Assembly: GCA_964471475.1 (NCBI GenBank) | Contig: CAYYFQ010000020.1 | Location: 1 to 36,099, forward strand | Origin: JAJNBD01 sp964471475 | GTDB taxonomy: Bacteria > Pseudomonadota > Gammaproteobacteria > CAISUE01 | Length of the DNA stretch: 36,099 nucleotides | Reading direction: 5' to 3' | Part shown: piece after piece, positions 8,825 through 16,697 of the stretch | Numbering within the stretch: position 1 is the stretch's first letter | Layout: every line of letters begins with the position of its first letter | Translations under genes and position numbers: made by a program | Notes under the pieces: model-generated | What the model saw: the letters and a program-made list of their open reading frames with translations, nothing else | What the model was told of the DNA's origin: nothing | The model's database searches: none

Positions 8825-9301
8825 TTAAGTTAAACGATAACGTTGGCGGTAATAACGCAAAAGACTGCGAATGAAGGGCCATACTAAAGCGGTACTTATC
8901 GCGGGCCAAAAGAAGAGACTAAATACTTCATGGCCGTTATAAAGTTGTATTAAAGCGATGATGCCTAAATACAAGGCAGAGAAAAATAACAAACATAATA
9001 CCTGTTGAAGTGTTGAAAAAAAGCTAAATTGACGGGCGGTTTTGCTAAAGCATACGGTCACGATAAGGAGGGCTAGGGCGTGAGTACCTAATAGCGAATT
9101 ATTCAAAGCATCTAATAAAATACCAAAAAACCAAGCGATCAATAAACCCACCCGATGGGGGAGGGCCATGACCCAATAAGCAAGCACTGGAATAATCCAA
9201 ATGGGCCAAATGTCGCTTAGCCAAGGAGCCACGGGCGTAATCATTAACAAAATGCTAATGAGTAAGCTGATAAAAATTGTTAACCAACCACTAAGGCGCA
9301 T
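8825..9301 (-). CDS. mreD: Rod shape-determining protein MreD
   Basis: Integral membrane component of the elongasome that links MreB filaments to peptidoglycan synthesis. The 158 residues form about five to six hydrophobic helices, and the MALPHRVGLLIAWFFGILLD region is characteristic. It follows mreC after only 9 nt. That junction (9301-9320) reads TATATACCCATTACACTTGA, which recurs with one mismatch next to the inverted-repeat element at 11411. Confidence 0.92.
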   Translation of the reverse strand: MRLSGWLTIFISLLISILLMITPVAPWLSDIWPIWIIPVLAYWVMALPHRVGLLIAWFFGILLDALNNSLLGTHALALLIVTVCFSKTARQFSFFSTLQQVLCLLFFSALYLGIIALIQLYNGHEVFSLFFWPAISTALVWPFIRSLLRYYRQRYRLT

Positions 9302-9310
9302 ATATACCCA

Positions 9311-10138
9311 TTACACTTGAGTTGAATTTTCATTGATAAAAACTACTAAAAGTGCATGTAAACGATGCAGATTAGTGGTCGGTTTAATATTGACTTTGAC
9401 GATATTTTTACCGTTCATTTCGATGCTACTAATAATTCCTACAGGGTAGCCGGCTGGAAAATGCCCACCAATCCCAGAGCTAAATAATTTATCGCCTACT
9501 TTCACATCGGCATTGTTGGAAATATTGAGCAAAGAAAGCTCTTCATTGCCTGTACCAATGACAATAAGATTGTTTTTTGTGCGTTCATTAATGGCAGGAA
9601 TGGCAGAACGAGAGTCGTTTAATAGCATCACTCGACTGCTTACGGGTGTGGTTTGAATAATTTGGCCTACGATGCCATCGCCTGCCACGACTGCAAGGCC
9701 GGGAGTAATGCCCACAGTAGCGCCGGAGTTGATGAGAATTTCATGCGTGTTATTTTCTTGCTTGATGGCAATCACATGAGTGAGTAGAAACTTTTGATTA
9801 TTTTCTACAGGAGGAGTTTTTAGTAAAGATTGCAATTCTTGGTTTTGTACTTTGAGCGCATTTAATTCTTGGAGTCGGGCTTGTAATTCTAGCGTTTGCG
9901 TTTGTAAAGAAGCTTTATCATGAATTAATTCATGTTGAAAAATAAAATAATCACGAATAGAGGCAAAACCACGTGCAGGTAAGGTCACAGAATATTCGAG
10001 TGGAATCATCATCATTTGTAACGACGGCTTAATCTTTGGTACTACAAAAGCATGCTTATCTGCCGTGATAAGCCCGATGGAAATGCATAATAAAATCCAA
10101 AATTGCCATCCTAGAATTCTTTTTTGATGGAATATCAC
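9311..10138 (-). CDS. mreC: Rod shape-determining protein MreC
   Basis: Periplasmic scaffold of the elongasome. The 275-residue product has a short cytoplasmic basic N-terminus, one membrane segment (about residues 11-26), a coiled coil rich in Leu/Gln (about 75-107), then the beta-barrel MreC domain with GDGIVGQI and LLNDSRSAIPA motifs. It starts 28 bp after the mreB stop and is followed by mreD, the conserved order. Confidence 0.95.
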   Translation of the reverse strand: MIFHQKRILGWQFWILLCISIGLITADKHAFVVPKIKPSLQMMMIPLEYSVTLPARGFASIRDYFIFQHELIHDKASLQTQTLELQARLQELNALKVQNQELQSLLKTPPVENNQKFLLTHVIAIKQENNTHEILINSGATVGITPGLAVVAGDGIVGQIIQTTPVSSRVMLLNDSRSAIPAINERTKNNLIVIGTGNEELSLLNISNNADVKVGDKLFSSGIGGHFPAGYPVGIISSIEMNGKNIVKVNIKPTTNLHRLHALLVVFINENSTQV

Positions 10139-10166
10139 AAATTACCTCGTTTAAAAAATCCATTTT

Positions 10167-11210
10167 TTAATCTTTCAACAATACCCCGCCGCTTAATCGT
10201 TCAATCATTTCCAGGGCTTTACCGCCACCGCGTGCAACGCAGGTTAAAGGATCTTCGGCAACGACAACTGGTAGCCCCGTTTCTTCCATTAATAAATGAT
10301 CAAGATTGCGTAGTAAAGCTCCTCCACCGGTGAGGACCATGCCGCGTTCAGCAATATCGGAAGCAAGTTCGGGAGGCGTTTGCTCTAAAGCAGCCCGCAC
10401 AGCGCCTACAATTCCAGAAATAGGTTCTTGTAGTGCTTCTAAAATTTCATTGCTATTTAATACAAAGCTGCGGGGGACGCCTTCCGCTAAATTGCGGCCA
10501 CGCACTTCAATTTCTCGAACTTCTTCACCTGGAAAAGCGGAGCCAATTTCTTGTTTGATTCGTTCGGCCGTAGTTTCACCAATGAGGCTGCCGTAGTTTC
10601 TGCGTACATAATTGATGATAGCTTCATCGAAGCGATCTCCTCCTATGCGTACGGATTGTGAATACACAATGCCGCTTAGGGAAATAATGGCAACTTCAGT
10701 CGTGCCTCCCCCAATATCTACCACCATAGAGCCGCGCGGTTCATCTACAGGCATGCCAGCACCAATGGCAGCTGCCATTGGTTCTTCAATTAAATAGACT
10801 TCGCGAGCCCCCGCACCCATGGCGGACTCACGAATGGCTCGACGCTCGACTTGCGTAGAACCGCAAGGAACGCATACGAGTACACGAGGACTTGGGCGTA
10901 AAAATCGGTTTTTTTCATGGACGCTATGAATAAAATGTTGCAACATTTTTTCGGTGACAAAAAAGTCCGCGATGACACCATCTTTCATCGGGCGAATGGC
11001 AATGATGTTGCCAGGAGTTCTTCCAAGCATTCGTTTGGCGTCGGTTCCGACGGCTACAATACGTTTGCTGCCACCCGCACCTTCACAAATGGCAACGACA
11101 GAAGGTTGATTAAGGACGATACCACGCTCTCTTACATAGATTAAAGTGTTCGCTGTACCTAAATCAATGGATAAATCGGTTGAAAAATAGCCGCGTAATT
11201 TTCTAAACAT
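10167..11210 (-). CDS. mreB: Rod shape-determining protein MreB
   Basis: Bacterial actin that organises lateral cell-wall growth. The 347 residues are the standard length. The phosphate-1 motif SIDLGTANTL, the phosphate-2 motif VVDIGGGTTEVAI and the adenosine motif VLTGGGALLRNLD are all intact. A TAGG ribosome site is seen 8 nt before the ATG. The gene heads the mreBCD-trmB-dnaE series and is divergent from the TALE-like gene. Confidence 0.98.
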   Translation of the reverse strand: MFRKLRGYFSTDLSIDLGTANTLIYVRERGIVLNQPSVVAICEGAGGSKRIVAVGTDAKRMLGRTPGNIIAIRPMKDGVIADFFVTEKMLQHFIHSVHEKNRFLRPSPRVLVCVPCGSTQVERRAIRESAMGAGAREVYLIEEPMAAAIGAGMPVDEPRGSMVVDIGGGTTEVAIISLSGIVYSQSVRIGGDRFDEAIINYVRRNYGSLIGETTAERIKQEIGSAFPGEEVREIEVRGRNLAEGVPRSFVLNSNEILEALQEPISGIVGAVRAALEQTPPELASDIAERGMVLTGGGALLRNLDHLLMEETGLPVVVAEDPLTCVARGGGKALEMIERLSGGVLLKD

Positions 11211-11244
11211 AGGTTTTGCCTAAATAGATCAAAAAAGAAGGGCT

Positions 11245-11250
11245 ATTATA
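11245..11250 (-). promoter_or_regulatory. Candidate -10 box of mreB
   Basis: TATAAT on the minus strand, about 35 bp upstream of the mreB start codon. No good -35 hexamer is seen at 17 bp. The -10 overlaps the left edge of the inverted-repeat element at 11247, so the element may have donated or altered this promoter. Confidence 0.35.
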
Positions 11251-11414
11251 TACCCATTACCCCTGAAGATGCGAGTTTCTAACTTTGCCTTTTCCGCAAA
11301 GAAAAACTTTTTCTCACTCGCGATAGAGCTGGCTATCCCCTCTCTCGAAAAAATTTTTCCTTGCAAAAAATGCTTTGTTATAATTCTCACATCTTCAGGG
11401 GTAATGGGTATATA
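11247..11414. repeat. 168-bp element with 25-bp perfect terminal inverted repeats
   Basis: The left arm 11247-11271 and right arm 11390-11414 are exact reverse complements. The left arm starts TATATACCCATTACCCC. The 118-bp centre is AT-rich and has no reading frame. On the right it runs straight into TATACCTATTACACTTGA, a near copy of the mreC-mreD junction. It fills most of the 349-bp space between mreB and the TALE-like gene. The remaining bases (11415-11559) hold only the leader of that gene, with no convincing promoter. Confidence 0.7.
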
Positions 11415-11559
11415 CCTATTACACTTGAAAAGGTAATTTTTTTCATGCGCGAGAATACTGGAACATTGACCTTTCCATCTTAACTATGATAAACATAACA
11501 CAGTAGTATTCTAATTAAAATGTTTAATGATAAAAATTTCCACAAAAGTAAGGATAAAT

Positions 11560-13450
11560 ATGCCACCTAAACCCCAAAGCACTGAACTTACTTTAGACGA
11601 GATTGAAGCCAAAAAAGGACAGTTTGGTATATTAGATTCTGATTATGATCAATGGACCGAACAATTATCAGCCAAAGGGTTCACAAGCCAACAAATTAAT
11701 AAAGTCATTTTAAGACAGTATTCAAAAAATTCTGTAGAAACTTTAATAGCGGAAGCTCCTACACTCTTAGAGGAGCCTTATGGTTTTTCTCAAGATCAGT
11801 TGGTAAAAATTGCTGCACATAAGGGTGGGGGAAAAACGCTAGAACAGTTAAAACTCTCTACTATACCTTTACGTGAACGAGAGATTACATTAGAGGCTAT
11901 CTGTGCCATAGCGGCTCATGATGGTGCCGCTCTAGCGTTGCAAGAAGTGGAAAAATCCTTCTCCTTTCTACGGGGGAAAGAGTTTACAGTAGAGGCTATC
12001 TGTGCCATGGCGGCTCATAATGGTGGCGCTCCAGCGTTGCAAGCAGTGACCAAATACTTCGACGCGCTAACGAAGAAAGAATTTACATTAGAGGCTATCT
12101 GTGCCATAGCGGCTCATGATGGTGGTGCTCTAGCATTGCAAGAAGTGAAAGACTCCTTCGACCATCTAAGGAGCAAAGGATTTGAAGTAGACGATATTCG
12201 CGCCATGGCGGCTCATGCTGGTGGCGCTCCAGCGTTGCGAGCAGTGACCAAATACTTCGACGCGCTAACGGACAAAGGATTTAAAATAGAGGCTATCCGT
12301 GCCATGGCTTCTCAGATAGGAGCCGCCAAAGCGTTGCAAGAAGTAAACGACTCTTACGACTTTCTAATCGACAAAGGATTTTTAATAGACGACATCCGTG
12401 CCATAGCGGCTAAAGGTGGAGCAACCCAAGCATTGAAGAAACTGAAAAAATCCGTCGACTTTCTAGTCGGCAAAGGGTTTACATTAGAGGCTATCCGTAC
12501 CATAGCGGCTCATGATGGGGGCGCCCAAGCATTGCAAGAAGTGAAAGACTCCTTCGACCATCTAAGGAGCAAAGGATTTTTATTAGACGATATTCGCGCC
12601 ATGGCGGCTCATGCTGGTGGCGCTCCAGCGTTGCGAGCNNNNNNNNNNNNNNNNNNNNNNNNNNNNNNNNNNNNNNNNNNNNNNNNNNNNNNNNNNNNNN
12701 NNNNNNNNNNNNNNNNNNNNNNNNNNNNNNNNNNNNNNTCGCGCCATGGCGGCTCATGATGGTGGCGCTCCAGCGTTGCAAGCAGTGAAAACACACTTCG
12801 CCGATCTAACGGAGAACAAAGGATTTAAATTGGAGGGGATCCGTGCCATAGCTTCTCAGATAGGAGGCGCCAAAGCTTTGGTCACAGTTCAGCAGCATAG
12901 TACACTTTTGATAGAGCATTGGTTGTTAACTCCTCAACAAGTCGTTAACTTAATCGTTAAATACCGATCTAAAAATATTTTGTCGTGGTTAAGTAATACA
13001 GATATTGAGAGTATATCTACTCAAGCAGATGCTTTTCGACAAATTCAAACTGAGCTACAACAAAGACGATTAGCAGCACCTCCTCGCCGCGTACCTAGAG
13101 CCATGGCACAAGCTGCTCCCGAAGAAAAAAATACACAAGCGTTCTTGTTAACAGCCCACTCAGAGATATTTTCCAACGTTGCTCAAGCGAATAATACTCC
13201 ACTTGGCACTGGAAAAAGACAATTTCATGAAATAGATGATTTAGCAACACAAGAGGCTCCTCCGTTTAAAGTGGCGGCTGATGAAGACTTTTCTCACCAC
13301 AATGTTATGATGACGGAATCTTGTGAACCACCAGCAAACCTTTATATAGCATTTCAAAGCCTTTTTGATGATATTCCTGATAATAGACTTGCCCCATCCG
13401 ATGACATGTTTGACGGTGAGGAACCATCCTACCAATTTGGCTATTTTTAA
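11560..13450 (+). CDS. TAL-effector-like repeat DNA-binding protein (interrupted by assembly gap)
   Basis: The protein is built of 33-residue repeats with the TALE pattern: F-x4-I-R/C-A-I/M-A-A-H/Q/K-x-G-G-A-x-A-L-Q, where residues 12-13 vary and the rest is nearly constant. Compare the TALE unit LTPEQVVAIASHDGG. In order: a non-repeat head (1-40), a degenerate repeat (41-75, with LRQYSKNSVETL), nine repeats from residue 76 to the gap, at least two more after it, a degenerate closing repeat (LTPQQVVNLIVKYRSKN), a basic stretch RRLAAPPRRVPR (13064-13099), and an acidic aromatic tail (13316-13447). Known TALE-likes bind one base per repeat; nuclear action in a host is inferred. An AAGGA site 5 nt before the ATG at 11560 favours it over the ATG at 11527. 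The frame differs across the gap only because the gap length is a placeholder. Confidence 0.88.
11785..12922 (+). repeat. Array of 99-bp TALE-type coding repeats
   Basis: Units start at 11785, 11884, 11983, 12082, 12181, 12280, 12379, 12478 and 12577 (cut by the gap). After the gap come a partial unit 12740-12823, one residue longer than usual (TENKG), and a full unit 12824-12922. Residues 12-13 in order are HK, HD, HN, HD, HA, QI, KG, HD, HA, gap, HD, QI. The units at 12181 and 12577 are almost identical in DNA where both are readable, as are parts of those at 12082 and 12478, which suggests duplication of multi-repeat blocks. Confidence 0.9.
12639..12738. other. Assembly gap (100 N) inside the repeat array
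   Basis: Exactly 100 N, the conventional placeholder for unknown length. The left flank stops at position 21 of one repeat and the right flank resumes at the last base of position 6 of another. If the frame is intact and units are 33 residues, the true length is 54 + 99n bases. The near-identical flanking repeats explain why assembly failed. Confidence 0.95.
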
Positions 13451-13482
13451 TGTGTAAATCGTTGTACTAGGGAGTTGTTCGT

Positions 13483-13511
13483 TTGACCCTTCGCGATAGC
13501 TCCGTTAAAAT
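13483..13511 (+). promoter_or_regulatory. Sigma-70 promoter of the flavoprotein gene
   Basis: TTGACC (13483-13488) and TAAAAT (13506-13511) are 17 bp apart, predicting a start near 13518 and a leader of about 30 nt. The promoter lies 33 bp after the TALE-like stop, so the two genes are separate units. Confidence 0.6.
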
Positions 13512-13546
13512 TTACCCTTTTTACCCCAATATAATTGAATTGAACT

Positions 13547-14290
13547 ATGATACAGATCCATGACTTTGAAGTTACGGCTTCAATTTTCCTTAATCCACGT
13601 GTGAAGCATATCGCTTTAAAACCAGCGCAAGGAGTGGCTTTTAATTATATTCCTGGTCAATTTATTACGATCCATTTTTCCGTAGGGGAGAAAGTTTTAC
13701 GTCGTAGTTATAGTATTGCCTCTATCCCGGGAAGAGATAACACTATTGATTTTGCAGCTTCCTATGTAGAGGGAGGTCCCGGTTCTGCGTATTTATTTAA
13801 CCTTAATGTGGGTGACACCGTTAAATTAAGTGGCCCTTTTGGTCGTTTGATTCTCAAAGAGGAAGAGGGCGCGAAGCGCCTATTTTTAATGGCAACGGGC
13901 ACGGGAGTTACACCTTATCGCGCTATGATTCCCGAACTCTTAAAATTGCTCGATGAACACCCCGACGTAACTGTCTATATTGTGCAAGGAGCGCAGTACC
14001 GTAACGACCTTTTATATGTAGAAGATTTTTTAAGTTGGGCACAACAATTTCCGGAGCGCGCTATTTTTTACGCTTATTTGAGTCGAGAGCAACCCTCTGA
14101 AGCTTTTGCTTCGCATGAACGTTCTGGCTATGTACAAAGCTTATTTGATAACTTGCAGATGGATATAAACTCCGACATGGTGTATTTATGCGGAAACCCT
14201 AATATGATTGATCACGCTTTTGCACAGCTGCAAGCTAAAGGCATGCCAACTCATAAAATTAAACGTGAAAAATATATTTCGGCGAAATAA
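13547..14290 (+). CDS. Ferredoxin-NADP reductase-like FAD oxidoreductase
   Basis: A soluble flavoprotein of 247 residues expected to pass electrons between NAD(P)H and a one-electron carrier. The FAD domain has the RRSYSIAS motif (RxYS/T, isoalloxazine and phosphate contacts). The nucleotide-binding domain has MATGTGVTPYRAM and the C-terminal CGNPNMIDHA motif. The family includes Fpr, flavin reductases and the reductase parts of oxygenases; no iron-sulfur domain is fused here, so the Fpr-like role is the best guess. The Hpt gene starts 3 bp downstream, suggesting cotranscription. Confidence 0.88.
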   Translation: MIQIHDFEVTASIFLNPRVKHIALKPAQGVAFNYIPGQFITIHFSVGEKVLRRSYSIASIPGRDNTIDFAASYVEGGPGSAYLFNLNVGDTVKLSGPFGRLILKEEEGAKRLFLMATGTGVTPYRAMIPELLKLLDEHPDVTVYIVQGAQYRNDLLYVEDFLSWAQQFPERAIFYAYLSREQPSEAFASHERSGYVQSLFDNLQMDINSDMVYLCGNPNMIDHAFAQLQAKGMPTHKIKREKYISAK

Positions 14291-14293
14291 CTT

Positions 14294-14659
14294 ATGATTT
14301 CTTCGGATAGAGAATTGGTTGAGAAAATTGTACATAAAACCTTGACGACAGTGGGTGATCGTCCTCAAGTGGGGCGAAACCTTTTAAAATTGTTTTATGA
14401 AGAATTGCAGGTGTCTAAAGGCTTATTAATCGATTTACAACAAAAAAAAGATTTTGCAGCAATGGCAGGAGAAGCTCACAAAATTGCTGGAGGGTGTGCG
14501 TATTTTGGCACGGATCATTTATATGATTTACTTCTTCATTTTGAAAAAGCTTCTCGGGCAGAAAAAGTCTCGATAGTTGAAGGATGTTTTCCATCTTTAC
14601 TAGAAGCCATTGACGACGTACTAGATACACAAGATAAAGTACTACACTTTTTCAGATAG
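14294..14659 (+). CDS. Histidine phosphotransfer (Hpt) domain protein
   Basis: A stand-alone Hpt protein of 121 residues. The phospho-accepting histidine is His62 in the motif EAHKIAGGCAYFG, close to the Hpt motif of BarA/LetS-type hybrid kinases. Such proteins relay phosphate between a hybrid sensor kinase and a response regulator. No kinase or regulator gene is nearby. It starts 3 bp after the flavoprotein stop. The final codons and stop (HFFR-stop) lie in sequence resembling the end of a family A MITE, TACACTTTTTCAGATA (14643-14658), so the C-terminus was probably rewritten by an element. Confidence 0.88.
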   Translation: MISSDRELVEKIVHKTLTTVGDRPQVGRNLLKLFYEELQVSKGLLIDLQQKKDFAAMAGEAHKIAGGCAYFGTDHLYDLLLHFEKASRAEKVSIVEGCFPSLLEAIDDVLDTQDKVLHFFR

Positions 14660-14696
14660 TGAGCCGTAATATTGACTCGTCATGTCTGGTGTGTTG

Positions 14697-14885
14697 CTAC
14701 AGTCTTTCAGATAATTATCCGTAGCTTACTCTAAGCTTGTGACACCCAGTAAAGTGGAGCGGGTTTCTGAAGCATGGATGCTGAAGTAAAGCCTACCGAG
14801 GATGTACTTGTAGCGTCCCGCGAGACTTTACTGGGTGTCATAAGCTATATTCAGAGTTCATGGATAATTATCTGAAAGAGTGTAG
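14697..14885. repeat. MITE of family A (full-length copy)
   Basis: About 189 bp, flanked by TA. Left end CAGTCTTTCAGATAATTATCC and right end GGATAATTATCTGAAAGAGTG are inverted repeats; imperfect pairing extends about 58 bp inward, to GACACCCAGTAAAG on the left. The centre holds GCGGGTTTCTGAAGCATGG, shared with 16546 and 27428. No transposase. It occupies most of the 273-bp hpt-PNP intergenic space; the rest holds a decayed MITE-like end and the leader of the next gene. Confidence 0.9.
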
Positions 14886-14932
14886 TACAAATTAATTTTA
14901 TTCATTTATTCTTATAAAAAAGGAACTCCTTT

Positions 14933-15772
14933 ATGATATTTGATGATGTTCAAAAAGCAGTCAGCGTGATCCGTGCTAAATTGCCAGCGGATTTTTCACC
15001 TAAATTAAGTATTATTTTAGGGAGTGGTTTGGGGCGTTTAGCCGATCACGTGGATCAGGTAGGGGTGATTCCTTATTCTGACATACCGGGCTTTCATATG
15101 AGTACAGTCAAAGGTCACGCAGGTCACTTGGTGGCAGGGTATTTGGAAGGTTTGCCCGTCTTATGTTTACAAGGTAGGGTACATTTCTATGAAGGTGCAT
15201 CCGTACACGCACTGCGTGTTATGATTTATTCTTTGCGTTTTATGGGGTGTGAAGCGTTATTTTTAGCCAGTGCTTGCGGTTCTCTGGATCCAGAAGTAGG
15301 TCCAGGAGAATTGCGTTTCATGAAAGATCACATTAACTTTCAAGGAATCAATCCTTTAGTGGGACCAAATGACGAGCGCCTTGGTCAGCGTTTTGTTCCC
15401 ATGGATAACGCTTATGATCAAGACCTGCGTGCTTCTTTGCATCAGGCAGCTCAAGCTTTAGATATTAAAGTAGGGTCAGATGCAGTGTATTTTGGAGTAT
15501 TGGGCCCTACTTTCGAAACTCCGGCAGAAATTCGTGCTTATAGGATTTTAGGAGCAGATGTGATTGGAATGTCAACGGTAGGAGAAGTGATTTTGGCGAA
15601 CCATTGTGGGTTAAAAGTGGCGGGAATTGCCGTGATAAGCAATTTTGCTGCAGGATTAGCAAAAAAAACGATCACTCACGAAGAGCATGTGGCAGTGACA
15701 GATAAATTATCGGGAGTTTTAACAAAACTCGTCAAAAAATTTGCTGTAGATATGTTGGAAAATAATAAGTGA
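14933..15772 (+). CDS. punA: Purine nucleoside phosphorylase (trimeric family)
   Basis: Cleaves purine (deoxy)nucleosides with phosphate to give base and (deoxy)ribose-1-phosphate. The 279 residues match the trimeric PNP family: phosphate-binding LGSGLG (29-34) and GRVHFYEG (81-88), KDHINF (131-136), GPTFETPAEIR with Glu195, GMSTVGEVI (212-220), and SNF with Asn237. The usual TNAAGGL is replaced by ASACGSL (112-118), a small divergence. An AAGGA site precedes the ATG. It overlaps deoC by one base (TGATG), forming a nucleoside salvage pair. The symbol could equally be xapA. Confidence 0.92.
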   Translation: MIFDDVQKAVSVIRAKLPADFSPKLSIILGSGLGRLADHVDQVGVIPYSDIPGFHMSTVKGHAGHLVAGYLEGLPVLCLQGRVHFYEGASVHALRVMIYSLRFMGCEALFLASACGSLDPEVGPGELRFMKDHINFQGINPLVGPNDERLGQRFVPMDNAYDQDLRASLHQAAQALDIKVGSDAVYFGVLGPTFETPAEIRAYRILGADVIGMSTVGEVILANHCGLKVAGIAVISNFAAGLAKKTITHEEHVAVTDKLSGVLTKLVKKFAVDMLENNK

Positions 15773-16557
15773 TGAACATGCTTGCGCAGAAAATAGCCGA
15801 AGTAAAAGCATTGGCAGCCAGTAATGCTATTTTACCAAAAGCATTAATAGCGTGTATGGATTTAACTTCATTGAATCTGCAAGATAACATACACACGATT
15901 GATCAACTTTGTGAAGATGCGCTTACGCACGCTGTGGCTTGTGTATGTATTTATCCAGCATTTGTGGCGCAAGCGCATTGCTATTTTTCAAAAGTGGAAA
16001 AAGTTGTGCCTCACGTAGCGACAGTAGCTAATTTTCCAGAAGGTAATGAGGTAATAAATAAAGTAATCGGTGATATTCAAAAAGCTGTAGAATTAGGTGC
16101 AGATGAAGTCGATGTTGTGTTACCCTATCAGTCTGTGTTGGCTAACAAAGATAGTGCATGCGTTGTTCCATTTGTTCAGATTTGTCGTCAGCATTTGATC
16201 AATAAAAAATTAAAAATTATTATTGAGACGGGGGCTTTCGATGACTTTGCTCTACTAAAAGAAGTTGCTTTAAGTTGTTTAACGGGGGGAGCAGATTTTT
16301 TAAAAACCTCTACTGGCAAAATTGCACAAGGAGCTGATTTGCAAAGAGCAGCGATTGTACTTTCTGCCATTTCTGAATTTGGCGATGCATCGAGAGGTTT
16401 CAAAGTGTCGGGTGGAGTAAGAAGCTATCAGCAAGCGCAAGAATATTATTTGCTCACTCAAGTAATTTTGCAAAGAGCACAATTAACACCCAATGATTTT
16501 AGAATAGGTGCATCGGGATTGTTAAAAGAACTAACGCATCTACACGCGGGTTTCTGA
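15772..16557 (+). CDS. deoC: Deoxyribose-phosphate aldolase
   Basis: Splits 2-deoxyribose-5-phosphate to acetaldehyde and glyceraldehyde-3-phosphate, using the sugar released by the upstream phosphorylase after mutase action. The TIM-barrel residues are in place: Asp in ADEVDVVLPY (about 110-119), the Schiff-base lysine in DFLKTSTGK (Lys178), and the third active-site lysine in FKVSGGVR (Lys211). The ATG at 15772 gives 261 residues; GTG 15769 and ATG 15778 are alternatives. The last codons (AGF-stop) are read from the start of a degenerate MITE fragment. Confidence 0.94.
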   Translation: MNMLAQKIAEVKALAASNAILPKALIACMDLTSLNLQDNIHTIDQLCEDALTHAVACVCIYPAFVAQAHCYFSKVEKVVPHVATVANFPEGNEVINKVIGDIQKAVELGADEVDVVLPYQSVLANKDSACVVPFVQICRQHLINKKLKIIIETGAFDDFALLKEVALSCLTGGADFLKTSTGKIAQGADLQRAAIVLSAISEFGDASRGFKVSGGVRSYQQAQEYYLLTQVILQRAQLTPNDFRIGASGLLKELTHLHAGF

Positions 16558-16670
16558 AGCATGGATGCTGAAGTAAAGCTTACAGGGATGTACTTCTCGC
16601 GTCCCGCGAAACTTTATCTGGTGTCGCAAGCTTAGAATAAGTCACCAATAATTATCGGAACTGCTGTATA
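16546..16670. repeat. Truncated family A MITE after deoC
   Basis: Begins at GCGGGTTTCTGAAGCATGG, the internal part of the 14697 copy; the left terminal repeat is missing. It runs through CGTCCCGCGAAACTTTATC to a decayed right end (ATAATTATCGGAACTGCTGTA). Its first 12 bases are also the end of deoC. Confidence 0.75.
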
Positions 16671-16697
16671 AACGTAAACGAAAGGATGGCATCGATA

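Noticed and set aside
10306..11144. Several plus-strand frames over mreB
   Set aside because: They are antisense to a highly conserved gene with intact motifs.
11415..11559. PmrA-like box upstream of the TALE-like gene
   Set aside because: Only TTAA pairs 9 bp apart occur and no -10 stands at the right distance, so it does not fit the island module.
12491..12796. Minus-strand open frames across the N gap
   Set aside because: They are antisense shadows of the repeat array, composed partly of N.
11785..12922. CRISPR-like regular 99-bp repeats
   Set aside because: Units are directly adjacent with no spacers and form one open reading frame; they are protein-coding TALE-type repeats.
11560..13450. 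Frameshifted pseudogene reading of the TALE-like gene
   Set aside because: The frame change coincides exactly with the placeholder gap, and both halves are free of stops and keep repeat phase.
11560..13450. Contamination by a Xanthomonas or Ralstonia TALE
   Set aside because: Those genes are GC-rich with 34-35-residue units; this one is AT-richer, has 33-residue units with different framework residues, and is joined to typical local sequence on both sides.
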